Positions 55,201 through 64,000 of a stretch of DNA of 64,000 bases are shown piece after piece. This stretch comes from Deltaproteobacteria bacterium. GTDB lineage: Bacteria > Myxococcota > Myxococcia > Myxococcales > 40CM-4-68-19. The stretch is taken from positions 1-64,000 of the forward strand of contig VBKI01000068.1 in the NCBI GenBank assembly GCA_005879535.1, in the 5' to 3' direction. Numbering within the stretch: the stretch's first letter is position 1; each line of letters starts with the position of its first letter. The translations under genes were made by a program, and so were the position numbers. The notes beneath the pieces were generated by a model, which was not told where the DNA came from, made no database searches, and was given only the letters and a program-made list of their open reading frames with translations.

Positions 55201-55589
55201 TCGTCGCGCTCCGGAACGAACGGCTCCGGATGCTGCGTCCGCTCCTCGTCGTGCACCTGCCGGAGGAGCTGGTCGATGCGCTCACCTCGATCGATGGCCT
55301 CGTCGTAGGTGAAGCGCAGTTCGGGGGTCACGCGCAGCTTGAGCTCGACGCCGATCTCGCGGCGGAGGAAACCGCGCGCCTTCTCCAGGCCCTTTGCCGT
55401 GTGCTTGCGCTGTTCGAGGTCGCCGTGCACCGTCCAGTACACCCGGGCTTCCCGCAGGTCCGGCGACATCTTCACTCCGGTGATCGTCACCAGGCCGATG
55501 CGGGGGTCGCGCATGCCGCGCGCGAACCGCTCGGCGAGCAGCTGCTGGACCATGTGGGCCACGCGCTCCGGGCGGTTGTGCGTGGTCAT
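55197..55589 (-). CDS. rbfA: Ribosome-binding factor A
   Basis: A KH-fold 30S maturation factor. The 130-residue protein has RVAHMVQQLLAERFARGMRD, DPRIGLVTITGVKMSPDLREA (the family's core), VYWTVHGD and a C-terminal LRFTYDEAIDRGERIDQLL. Its start overlaps the DUF503 gene stop by 4 bp. Confidence 0.93.
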   Translation of the reverse strand: MTTHNRPERVAHMVQQLLAERFARGMRDPRIGLVTITGVKMSPDLREARVYWTVHGDLEQRKHTAKGLEKARGFLRREIGVELKLRVTPELRFTYDEAIDRGERIDQLLRQVHDEERTQHPEPFVPERDE

Positions 55590-56008
55590 TCCAGATCCTC
55601 CTCCTTCAGCCAGCCCGGCTCCCGCTGCTCCGGCAGCTCCTCCTCGTCCTGCTCCGGAGGCAGGCGCGAGAGATCGTGCGCGTCGAAGTCCGGCTTTCCC
55701 GACCAGTCGCTCTTCATCTCCGAGTAGGTCTCGATCTCCATTTCCCGATTAAGGATCTCCGCGATGTTCCCGGCGTCGCGCGCGCACTTGTCCAGCACTT
55801 CGTTGACGAAGCTGCGATCGTTGGACACCGCCGCGATGCCGATCACCGCGCGCTGCCAGATGTCGTTCTCCGCGACCTCGGCCGCGGCGACGTTGAAGCG
55901 GGAGCGCAGGCGATCCACCACCTTGCGGACCACCTGCCGCTTGTCCTTCAGCGAGGAAGCGCCCTGGACGTGGAGCGTAAGCCTGAGGATCCCGACGACC
56001 ATCTGCAC
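55586..56008 (-). CDS. DUF503/YlxP-like protein
   Basis: A 140-residue protein of the DUF503 family often found between infB and rbfA: VGILRLTLHVQGASSLKDKR, QVVRKVVDRLRSRFNVAAAE, DIWQRAVIGIAAVSND. The acidic C-terminal tail (PPEQDEEELPEQREP) extends past the domain. It is thought to act with ribosome assembly factors by context; its biochemical role is unknown. Confidence 0.88.
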   Translation of the reverse strand: MQMVVGILRLTLHVQGASSLKDKRQVVRKVVDRLRSRFNVAAAEVAENDIWQRAVIGIAAVSNDRSFVNEVLDKCARDAGNIAEILNREMEIETYSEMKSDWSGKPDFDAHDLSRLPPEQDEEELPEQREPGWLKEEDLE

Positions 56009-56027
56009 GTCCCGAGGCCCGCGCCGG

Positions 56028-58901
56028 CTAGGTCAGCGAGGGCCGGATCGTCTCCAGCTCGTACGCCTCGATCACGTCGCCGGGCTGGAAATCGGTGAAG
56101 TTCTCGATCCCGATTCCGCACTCGAATCCCTTGTCCACCTCTCTGACGTCGTCCTTGAAACGCTTGAGGGAGGCGATCTTGCTGGTGATGATGGGCTTCT
56201 GGTCGCGCAGCAGGCGCACCATCGAGGTCCGGGTGATCTTGCCGTCGGTGACCGAGGAGCCGGCGATAGTCCCCAGCTTCGGCACGTTGAAGGTCTGCAG
56301 CACCTTCGCGTGGCCCACCACCTTCTCCTTGATGATGGCCTCGAGCAGGCCCTCCATGGCCAGCTTCACGTCGTCGAGCGCCTCGTAGATGATGTCGTAC
56401 TGCTTGAGCGTCACTCCCTGCGACGCGGCCGTCTCCGCCGCCTTCGACTCGGGTTTGACGCTGAACCCCACGATCATGGCCTTCGAGGCAGCGGCCAGCA
56501 TCACGTCGCTCTCGGTGACGTTGCCGACGGCAGAATGAATCACGTCCACGGAGACCTTCGGAGTGGACAGCTTCGCCAGCGCCGTCTTCAGCGCCTCGAC
56601 CGACCCGTGGACGTCGGCCTTGACGATGATCTTGAGGACCTTGGCCTCGTCCTTCTTGCCTTTGGCGAGGATGTCCTCGATGGAGAGCTTGTTGCTCTTC
56701 GAGAGATCCTTCTCGCGCTGCTTCTTCAGGCGGTGCTCGGCGACCACCGCGGCAGCCTGCTCGTCCTCGACCACGTTGAGATCGTCGCCCGCGGACGGTG
56801 CGCCGTCGAGGCCGAGCACTTCCACGGGGAACCCGGGCGGGACATCGTCGATCTGCTCGCCGTGCTCGTTCATCATCGCCCGGACACGCCCGTGGTGGAC
56901 GCCGGTGACGATGGCGTCGCCGACGCGGAGCGTGCCGTCCTGGATGAGGACCGTGGCCACCGGGCCGCGGCCCTTTTCCAGCTTGGCCTCGATGACGGTT
57001 CCGACCGCCGGCTTGTTCGGGTTCGCCTTCAGCTCCATCACTTCCGCCTGGAGCAGGATGGCCTCGAGCAGCTTCTCCAGCCCCTCGCCGGTGCGCGCCG
57101 ATACCGGGATCATCATCGTCTCGCCGCCCCACTCCTCGGAGATGAGCCCGTGTTCGGAAAGCTGCTGCTTGATGCGCTCGGGCTGCGCCTCCGGCTTGTC
57201 GATCTTGTTGATCGCGACCACCACGGTCACTTCCGCCGCCTTGGCGTGGTTGATCGACTCGACCGTCTGCGGCATCACGCCGTCGTCGGCCGCGACGACC
57301 AGCACCGCGATGTCGGTGACGTTGGCGCCCCGGGCGCGCATGGCGGTGAAGGCCTCGTGGCCCGGCGTGTCGAGGAAGGTAATCGACGCCTCGCCACCGT
57401 CGGAGCCGACCACGTCGACGGAGTAGGCGCCGATGTGCTGCGTAATCCCGCCGGCCTCGCCGGCAGCGACGTTCGCCTTTCTGATCGCGTCGAGCAGCGA
57501 AGTCTTGCCGTGGTCGACGTGCCCCATGATGGTGACGACCGGCGGCCGGGCCACCAGGTCCTCCGGCTTATCCGCCGTCTCCCGGATGAACTCGTCCAGC
57601 TCGAAGCCGACCTTCTCCACCTTCCAGCCGCTGTCGAGCGCCAGCACGCTGGCCGTGTCGAAGTCGATGGGCTGGTTCTGCGTCACCATCTTTCCGTTCG
57701 CCATCAGCTTGCGGATCAGATCGGCGCTCTTCACGCCCATGGTCTGCGAGAGCTCGGCGACGGTGATGGTCTCCTCGATGCGGATCACCTTCTTGTGCTC
57801 CGACATCTCGGTGATCTCGGTCTGCTTGCCCTTCTTCGCGCTCTTCTTCTTGTGTCCCCGGACGGGGACGTAGGCGCGCTGCCGGGCCAGGTCCACCAGG
57901 TCCTGCTTGGAGAGCGATTCGGTCTTCTCGACGCGCGGGCCCTTCTTGCCTCGCTGACCGGGTCCGCCCTTGTTGTCCTTGGTGACGTCGATGAATTCGC
58001 GGCCGCGGCCCGGACCGCCCGAGACGACGGCCAGCTCGCGGACCTCGCCTACCGGACGGGGGCGGAAACCGCCGGCCCCCGGCCCCCGGGGAGCGGGCCG
58101 TGCGATCGGGATAAGCGGCCGCGACAGCACCACTGCGCGCGTCGCGGTCGGCCGCGACGTGAGATTTTCGGTGACCTGGACCGACTGGACGCCGCCCGGT
58201 CCCTGGACGATGGGTCCACTGGCCTTCGGCGGCGGTGGCCGCACGTGGGGACGGGGCGGCGGCGGCGGCGCCGGGCGCGCCGCGACTTTGGCGACTCCGA
58301 CCGGAACGTTGCTGACGGGCCCGAGCGGGCGCAACGCCTCGACCGCGCGGGGCGCAACCGCCGCTGGTTGCTGAGCGACGGCCGGTTTCGGCTCGGGCTG
58401 CGGCGCGGCGGGCTGCGGCTCGGCGCGGGCAACAGCAACGGCAACCGGCTTCTCGGCGGCAACCGGCGGCGGCACCGGAGGTGGCGTGCGCGGCGCAGGG
58501 ATCGCCGGCGGGAGCACCTCCGCCGCGGCCGGTTGAGGCTCCGCCTTGCGCTCGGGAACGGGGGCAGGAGGAGGCTCCGCCTTGCGGACCTCCACGGAGC
58601 GCGCGGGGGGTTCGACGGCGACGGCTGCCTGCTGCGCGGCCAGCGCGGCGGCGTGCTCGTGTACGGCGGCGGTGTCCGCCTTCTTCCGCCGGAGGACCAC
58701 GCCGCTTCCGGAGGACTTGGGTGCCTCGACCTTGGGGCCCTTCTCACCCTTGAACTTCTCGACCACCGCGAGCGCCTGGTCGTCCTCGAGCGAGGATGAG
58801 TGGCTCTTGACGTCGTACTCGTGAGCGCGCAGCCAGTCGACCATCTCCTTGTTGGAGAGGCCGAGATCCTTCGCGAGCTCGTAGACGCGCTTCTTCGCCA
58901 T
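56028..58901 (-). CDS. infB: Translation initiation factor IF-2
   Basis: A 957-residue GTPase that brings initiator tRNA to the 30S subunit. Order: IF2_N (1-55, [20 protein letters not shown]); a long Pro/Ala-rich disordered region (60-300) with EPQPAAP-like repeats and an RG/KK segment; a second IF2_N-like module (about 370-420, [20 protein letters not shown]); G domain with [30 protein letters not shown] and NKIDKPE; domains II-IV to the end. It is a normal essential gene; the disordered part is long, as in other deltaproteobacteria. Confidence 0.97.
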   Translation of the reverse strand: MAKKRVYELAKDLGLSNKEMVDWLRAHEYDVKSHSSSLEDDQALAVVEKFKGEKGPKVEAPKSSGSGVVLRRKKADTAAVHEHAAALAAQQAAVAVEPPARSVEVRKAEPPPAPVPERKAEPQPAAAEVLPPAIPAPRTPPPVPPPVAAEKPVAVAVARAEPQPAAPQPEPKPAVAQQPAAVAPRAVEALRPLGPVSNVPVGVAKVAARPAPPPPPRPHVRPPPPKASGPIVQGPGGVQSVQVTENLTSRPTATRAVVLSRPLIPIARPAPRGPGAGGFRPRPVGEVRELAVVSGGPGRGREFIDVTKDNKGGPGQRGKKGPRVEKTESLSKQDLVDLARQRAYVPVRGHKKKSAKKGKQTEITEMSEHKKVIRIEETITVAELSQTMGVKSADLIRKLMANGKMVTQNQPIDFDTASVLALDSGWKVEKVGFELDEFIRETADKPEDLVARPPVVTIMGHVDHGKTSLLDAIRKANVAAGEAGGITQHIGAYSVDVVGSDGGEASITFLDTPGHEAFTAMRARGANVTDIAVLVVAADDGVMPQTVESINHAKAAEVTVVVAINKIDKPEAQPERIKQQLSEHGLISEEWGGETMMIPVSARTGEGLEKLLEAILLQAEVMELKANPNKPAVGTVIEAKLEKGRGPVATVLIQDGTLRVGDAIVTGVHHGRVRAMMNEHGEQIDDVPPGFPVEVLGLDGAPSAGDDLNVVEDEQAAAVVAEHRLKKQREKDLSKSNKLSIEDILAKGKKDEAKVLKIIVKADVHGSVEALKTALAKLSTPKVSVDVIHSAVGNVTESDVMLAAASKAMIVGFSVKPESKAAETAASQGVTLKQYDIIYEALDDVKLAMEGLLEAIIKEKVVGHAKVLQTFNVPKLGTIAGSSVTDGKITRTSMVRLLRDQKPIITSKIASLKRFKDDVREVDKGFECGIGIENFTDFQPGDVIEAYELETIRPSLT

Positions 58902-58943
58902 CCTGTGTAGAGTCCCTTCCAGAAAAACCCCTTTTTTGCGGGG

Positions 58944-59264
58944 CTAGCTCTTTAGTCTGCCGCCTCCGCCGTCGTCAAGCGAACCCGAGCCCACCCATCC
59001 GAGGAGGCGGTCGAGCGTCGGCGCCGCCGCCTTTCCCTTCAGCGCCCGCGGTATTGCGCGTGTGCGCACCGCCTCCCGCGCACAGCGCGCATCGTGGCAG
59101 AGCCAGCATCCGCGCCCGGGCTTTCCCAGCCCGGGAACCGCCTCTCCGCTTCCGTCCGCCACCAGCCGCAGCAGCTCGCGCCGGGGCCGGACCCTCCTGC
59201 AACCGACGCAGCGGCGCTGCGGTTCGACGGGTCGCAGCCGCCCCGCCCGGCGTCCTCGCGTCAC
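58944..59264 (-). CDS. YlxR-family (DUF448) nucleic-acid-binding protein
   Basis: A 106-residue basic protein with the YlxR motif: RRCVGCRRVRPRRELLRLV, then GKPGRGCWLCHDARC. It is nearly always encoded between nusA and infB and has been linked to RNase P/transcription regulation in some species. It starts 4 bp after nusA. The start is uncertain: the N-terminal RGRRAGRLRPVEP may be partly untranslated. Confidence 0.88.
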   Translation of the reverse strand: MTRGRRAGRLRPVEPQRRCVGCRRVRPRRELLRLVADGSGEAVPGLGKPGRGCWLCHDARCAREAVRTRAIPRALKGKAAAPTLDRLLGWVGSGSLDDGGGGRLKS

Positions 59265-59267
59265 GGG

Positions 59268-60953
<1,686 letters not shown>

Positions 60954-60986
60954 TTCTTCTCTCTCTTTTCTATTCAGTTGTCGGCA

Positions 60987-61463
60987 CTACTCGAACACTG
61001 GATCGACGTTCGCCTTGCTGACCTGCGCGTGAGGGACGCGAAAGATCCGTCCATCGACATCCAACACGATCGTTTCGTTGTCGTAACCTTGTAGGATTCC
61101 TACAAAAGTCTTCCGGTTCTCGCACTCCGGCAGAGGTCCGAACGTCTTCACCCGAACCCTCTTTCCGGCGAACTTCTGGAAGTGCTCGGGGGTCCTCAGA
61201 GGGCGGTCGAGGCCTGGGCTCGACACCTCCAGGTCGTACGCGCCCTGGATGGGATCCTCCACGTCCAGCGCCGCCGACACCGCCCGCGAGATCGAGCTGC
61301 AGTCGTCCAGCGACACCCCGCCGCTCTTGTCGATGAAGATCCGCAAGATCTGCCGGCCGCCCGGCCCCCCGAGCTCGACGTCGATCAGCTCCAGCCCCTC
61401 CTGTGCGGCGAGCGGAGCCGCGATCTCGCGCACCTTGTTGAGGATTTCGTCTTTCCTTCCCAC
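60987..61463 (-). CDS. rimP: Ribosome maturation factor RimP
   Basis: A 30S assembly factor; first gene of the nusA-infB operon. The 158-residue protein begins at GTG 61463 (VGRKDEILNKVREIAAPLAA). It shows the RimP core LELIDVELGGPGGRQILRIF, GVSLDDCSSISRAVSAALD and YDLEVSSPGLDRPLRTPEHF. The GTG is chosen because the upstream in-frame sequence is the leader with the terminator hairpin. The stop is 33 bp before nusA. Confidence 0.94.
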   Translation of the reverse strand: MGRKDEILNKVREIAAPLAAQEGLELIDVELGGPGGRQILRIFIDKSGGVSLDDCSSISRAVSAALDVEDPIQGAYDLEVSSPGLDRPLRTPEHFQKFAGKRVRVKTFGPLPECENRKTFVGILQGYDNETIVLDVDGRIFRVPHAQVSKANVDPVFE

Positions 61464-61472
61464 TGCAACCCC

Positions 61473-61516
61473 GAAAATAAAAAAGTGGGCCACTGCGGAC
61501 CCACTTTCGGCTACGG
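61473..61516 (-). terminator. Intrinsic terminator in the rimP-nusA-infB leader (possible attenuator)
   Basis: On the minus strand AAAGTGGG and CCCACTTT (61507-61500, 61489-61482) form a perfect 8-bp stem around a 10-nt loop, followed by a T-rich run ending in ATTTT. It ends about 10 bp before the rimP GTG. No gene precedes it on this strand, so it likely terminates leader transcripts and may regulate the operon. Confidence 0.75.
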
Positions 61517-61582
61517 CTCCGAAAATGTGAGGCCGGAGGTAACAGACCGGCCCATGATAGTCAAACAGCGACGGAGGCGACC

Positions 61583-62422
61583 GTGTTCCTCGCGGCAGCG
61601 GTGCAGATGAGATCGGGCAGCGACCGGGCGTCCAACGAAGCGCGCGCCCTCGCGCTTCTCGGGCAGGCGGCCGACCGAGGCGCGGCACTGATCGGCCTTC
61701 CGGAGATGTGGGAGCACATCGGACCGGCCCGCGAGAAGCACGCCTTCGCAGGGCCCGTGGACGGTCCGCAGCTGGCGCGCATCCGCGACTTCTGTGCGAG
61801 CCGGAAGGTGTGGTGCCTCGCGGGATCGATTGCGGAGGTGGCGCGCGAGGACGCCGGCCGCCGCGGCGGCGGAGGCCGGATCTACAACACGAGCGCGCTG
61901 ATCTCCCCGGACGGCGCGATCGCCGCGACGTATCGCAAGCTGCACCTCTTCGACGTCGACATCCCCGACGGCGCGCGCTACCGCGAGTCGGAGCAGGTCG
62001 CGCCAGGAGACGCAGTCCCGCGTGCGTTGGACACGGTGCTCGGCGTCAAGCTGGGGCTGTCCGTCTGCTACGACCTGCGCTTTCCAGAGCTGTACCGGCA
62101 GCTCGACGCCGACGTGCTCTGCGTTCCCGCCGCTTTCACCGCCTACACCGGCCGGGCGCACTGGGAAGTGCTGCTGCGCGCGCGCGCGATCGAAAACCAG
62201 GCCTACGTGCTCGCTCCCGCGCAAGTCGGCCGCATCGGGCCGGCGAACGAGAACCGCTTCGCCTGGGGACACGCCTGCCTCGTCGATCCCTGGGGCGAGG
62301 TCATCGCCGACGCGGGCGGCGAGGAGGAAGGCATGGCGATCGCCCCCATACATCCGGCGCGACTGTCGCAGGTCCGCCGCGATCTTCCCGCTTTGCAGCA
62401 CCGCAGACGCGATGTGCTTTGA
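61583..62422 (+). CDS. Nitrilase-superfamily carbon-nitrogen hydrolase (Nit1-like)
   Basis: A 279-residue amidase with the Glu-Lys-Cys triad: LIGLPEMWEHIG (Glu), TYRKLHLFDVDIPDG (Lys) and GLSVCYDLRFPELYRQL (Cys). The pattern matches the Nit1/deaminated glutathione amidase group. The start GTG at 61583 lies 76 bp from the rimP leader hairpin, so this gene and the rimP operon are divergent. It is probably a cytoplasmic metabolite-repair enzyme. Confidence 0.88.
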   Translation: MFLAAAVQMRSGSDRASNEARALALLGQAADRGAALIGLPEMWEHIGPAREKHAFAGPVDGPQLARIRDFCASRKVWCLAGSIAEVAREDAGRRGGGGRIYNTSALISPDGAIAATYRKLHLFDVDIPDGARYRESEQVAPGDAVPRALDTVLGVKLGLSVCYDLRFPELYRQLDADVLCVPAAFTAYTGRAHWEVLLRARAIENQAYVLAPAQVGRIGPANENRFAWGHACLVDPWGEVIADAGGEEEGMAIAPIHPARLSQVRRDLPALQHRRRDVL

Positions 62423-62478
62423 TTGACGGACTTGCGATCCCGGGTAAGGTCGATTCGACCTTCTCGGGGGCAAATCGC

Positions 62479-64000
62479 ATGCATCTTCGCAAGCTGTTCG
62501 TGATCGCCGCCGCAAGCTTGTGCTTCGCGGCCGCAGCGATGGCCCAGTCCGACGCGGCACCGCCGTCCCAGCCCGACGCGAGCGCGAAGCCGCCGGCGAA
62601 GCCCGCGAAGAAAAAGAGGACGAAGAGCGGCAAGAAGAGCGGCAGCAAGAAGACGTCGAAGAACCGCAAGAAGAAGTCGTCCGCGCCAGCTGCCGCCGTC
62701 CAGCCCGTCGAGCCGATCGTGCCCGACGACGGCGAACCGCCGCAGCTCACGCACCAGCCGGTCGCCGCGGGAACGCGCGGGAAGCCGCTGACCATCGCCG
62801 CGCACGCGGTCGATGCGAACGGCGTCTTCGGGCCCATCCTCTACGTGCGCAAGAGGGGCTTGGGAACGGGCGACTACGTCCCCATCCGGATGATCGCTTC
62901 GAAGATCGTGCCCGGCGACTACTCCGTCGACGTCCCCGCGGCGCTGATCAACCTCGACGGGCTCGAGTACTACATCGAGGCCTGGGACACCGCCGGCAAC
63001 GGTCCGACGCGCGCTGGCTCCTCCGAGGTGCCGATGGCGGTGGCCATCGAGGAGGAGAAGCGAGCGATCGCGCTGCCGACTCTGCCGACCAACGTCACCA
63101 TCAAGCCCAAGGGAGCGCCGCCGGCCATCACCCATGCCGCGCTGACGCAGGCGCTCAAGGGCAAGCCCGTCGAAATCAATGCGCGGCTGGTGGGCGACAC
63201 GGGCGTGCAGGGCGCCGCCGTCATGTTCCGGCACGCGGGCGAGAAGGACTACAGGGCGCTGCCGATGGGCAACATCGGCGGCGACGACTACACCGCGACC
63301 ATTCCCGCGGCGATGGCCACCTCTGATCTCGAATACTACGTCGAGGCGTTCGACCAGTACGGCAACGGCCCCGCCCGGTCGGGGGCACCGAACGTCCCCT
63401 ACGGCCTCAAGGTGATGGATGCGTCTCCGGCTGCTGTCCCGGCGCCGGCAGCGGCTTCGGTCGCAAGCCGCAGGCGAACGCTGGACGACGAGGATACCGA
63501 CCGGACCATCATCGGCATCGGGATCGACGGCGGAGCGCCCGGCGGCGGAGGCGCGATGTTGCTCGTGCGGCCGTTCTGGTGGCTGCGCCTCAACGGAGGC
63601 CTCGCCTACAACGTCGCCGGGTTCGGCTATCGCGGCGGCATCACGCTGTCCCCTGCCGATTGGGCGGTCAGCCCGACCCTGAACATCGACGCCGGACAAT
63701 ACTTGAGCGGCGACTTGAATAAGTTCGTAACGGTCAACGATTCGAACCCCGCGTTCGTAGGCGCGGTGCGTACGCTGCTCTCGAAGACGACGTACAAGTT
63801 CGCCACCGCCCAGGTCGGCCTCGAGTTCGGATCGCAACGGCGATTTGTCTTCTACGTGCGCGGCGGGCTCACGTATTTCGAGAGCTCACTGTCCGGGGCG
63901 GAGATCACTGCGGTCGCCCAGTCGAAGAACCCCGACCCGAACAACACGTACAACTTCCGCGGCGATACGAAGTTCTCGGGAATCCTGCCCTGCGCAAGCC
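62479..64000 (+). CDS. Secreted protein with two beta-sandwich modules and a C-terminal barrel, cut by the window
   Basis: The ATG at 62479 gives a signal peptide (LFVIAAASLCFAAAAMA). A Lys-rich low-complexity stretch (about residues 45-80) follows. Two homologous modules come next, each ending in LEYY(I/V)EA(W/F)D..GNGP (about 155-190 and 275-310). From about residue 345 the sequence looks like outer-membrane beta-barrel strands (MLLVRPFWWLRLNGGLAYN, RRFVFYVRGGLTYFESSL). The gene runs off the right edge. No family is recognised; it is likely an outer-membrane surface protein. Confidence 0.7.
   Translation, partial: MHLRKLFVIAAASLCFAAAAMAQSDAAPPSQPDASAKPPAKPAKKKRTKSGKKSGSKKTSKNRKKKSSAPAAAVQPVEPIVPDDGEPPQLTHQPVAAGTRGKPLTIAAHAVDANGVFGPILYVRKRGLGTGDYVPIRMIASKIVPGDYSVDVPAALINLDGLEYYIEAWDTAGNGPTRAGSSEVPMAVAIEEEKRAIALPTLPTNVTIKPKGAPPAITHAALTQALKGKPVEINARLVGDTGVQGAAVMFRHAGEKDYRALPMGNIGGDDYTATIPAAMATSDLEYYVEAFDQYGNGPARSGAPNVPYGLKVMDASPAAVPAPAAASVASRRRTLDDEDTDRTIIGIGIDGGAPGGGGAMLLVRPFWWLRLNGGLAYNVAGFGYRGGITLSPADWAVSPTLNIDAGQYLSGDLNKFVTVNDSNPAFVGAVRTLLSKTTYKFATAQVGLEFGSQRRFVFYVRGGLTYFESSLSGAEITAVAQSKNPDPNNTYNFRGDTKFSGILPCAS

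Overview
The window is high-GC bacterial chromosome. Gene content and order (prfA-prmC-murA, parC-parE, sppA next to rho, the rimP-nusA-ylxR-infB-DUF503-rbfA-nrnA-truB operon), DUF4388/J-domain regulators and lipoproteins with Gly/Asp-Ala-rich linkers suggest a Myxococcota (former deltaproteobacterial) genome. This assignment is inference; no marker was searched.

The left 15 kb is an accessory island full of decayed genes. It opens with a BrnT/BrnA-like toxin-antitoxin (TA) pair read in one frame, then a NitT/TauT-type ABC transporter (1.1-3.55 kb) whose ATPase has a small C-terminal deletion and frameshift. From about 3.7 kb to the tRNA-Gly gene at 15.0 kb there appear to be two tandem integrative-element remnants. 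Each has an excisionase-like HTH gene at its left end (3.85 and 10.08 kb) and a truncated tyrosine recombinase at its right end (9.38 and 14.54 kb). The 3' half of the tRNA gene is duplicated at 9898-9947. Cargo includes a HigB/HigA-like module with a broken toxin, a histidine kinase, a secreted LVIVD-repeat protein, a MntA/HepT module with both genes damaged, a secreted lipase-like protein, IS91-type relics, a gatB fragment, and two relics of the 3' end of the antitoxin gene from position 193.

From 15.1 kb the window is mostly intact core chromosome. 15.1-21.3 kb (minus strand) holds a PPC-type lipoprotein, a zinc-ribbon protein, murA, two tandem PrmC paralogues and prfA (RF1). 21.4-33.4 kb has a frameshifted lipoprotein, leucyl aminopeptidase, an M24 peptidase, a Cys-rich protein, an amidohydrolase, an M50-like membrane protein, two MBL-like proteins, an aldo/keto reductase, an FG-GAP protein and a stand-alone receiver. 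33.5-40.1 kb holds parE, parC and an EF-G paralogue. Divergent from these is a compact operon of three unusual proteins: SppA fused to an N-terminal barrel-like domain, a REC-DUF4388-J-TPR protein, and Rho with a long disordered N-terminus. 46-53 kb has secreted or lipid-anchored proteins, an S9 peptidase, a RibD-like reductase between IS630 remnants, a 123-bp inverted-repeat element, a coiled-coil protein, a phosphopantetheinyl transferase and a cupredoxin.

53.2-61.5 kb is the translation/transcription operon, transcribed leftward and preceded by an intrinsic terminator just upstream of rimP (a probable attenuator). The window ends with a nitrilase-family gene and a secreted protein cut by the right edge.

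The features that best merit follow-up are the layered tRNA-Gly island with repeatedly inactivated toxins, the sppA-fusion / REC-DUF4388-J-TPR / rho operon, the tandem PrmC pair behind RF1, and the rimP-leader terminator.
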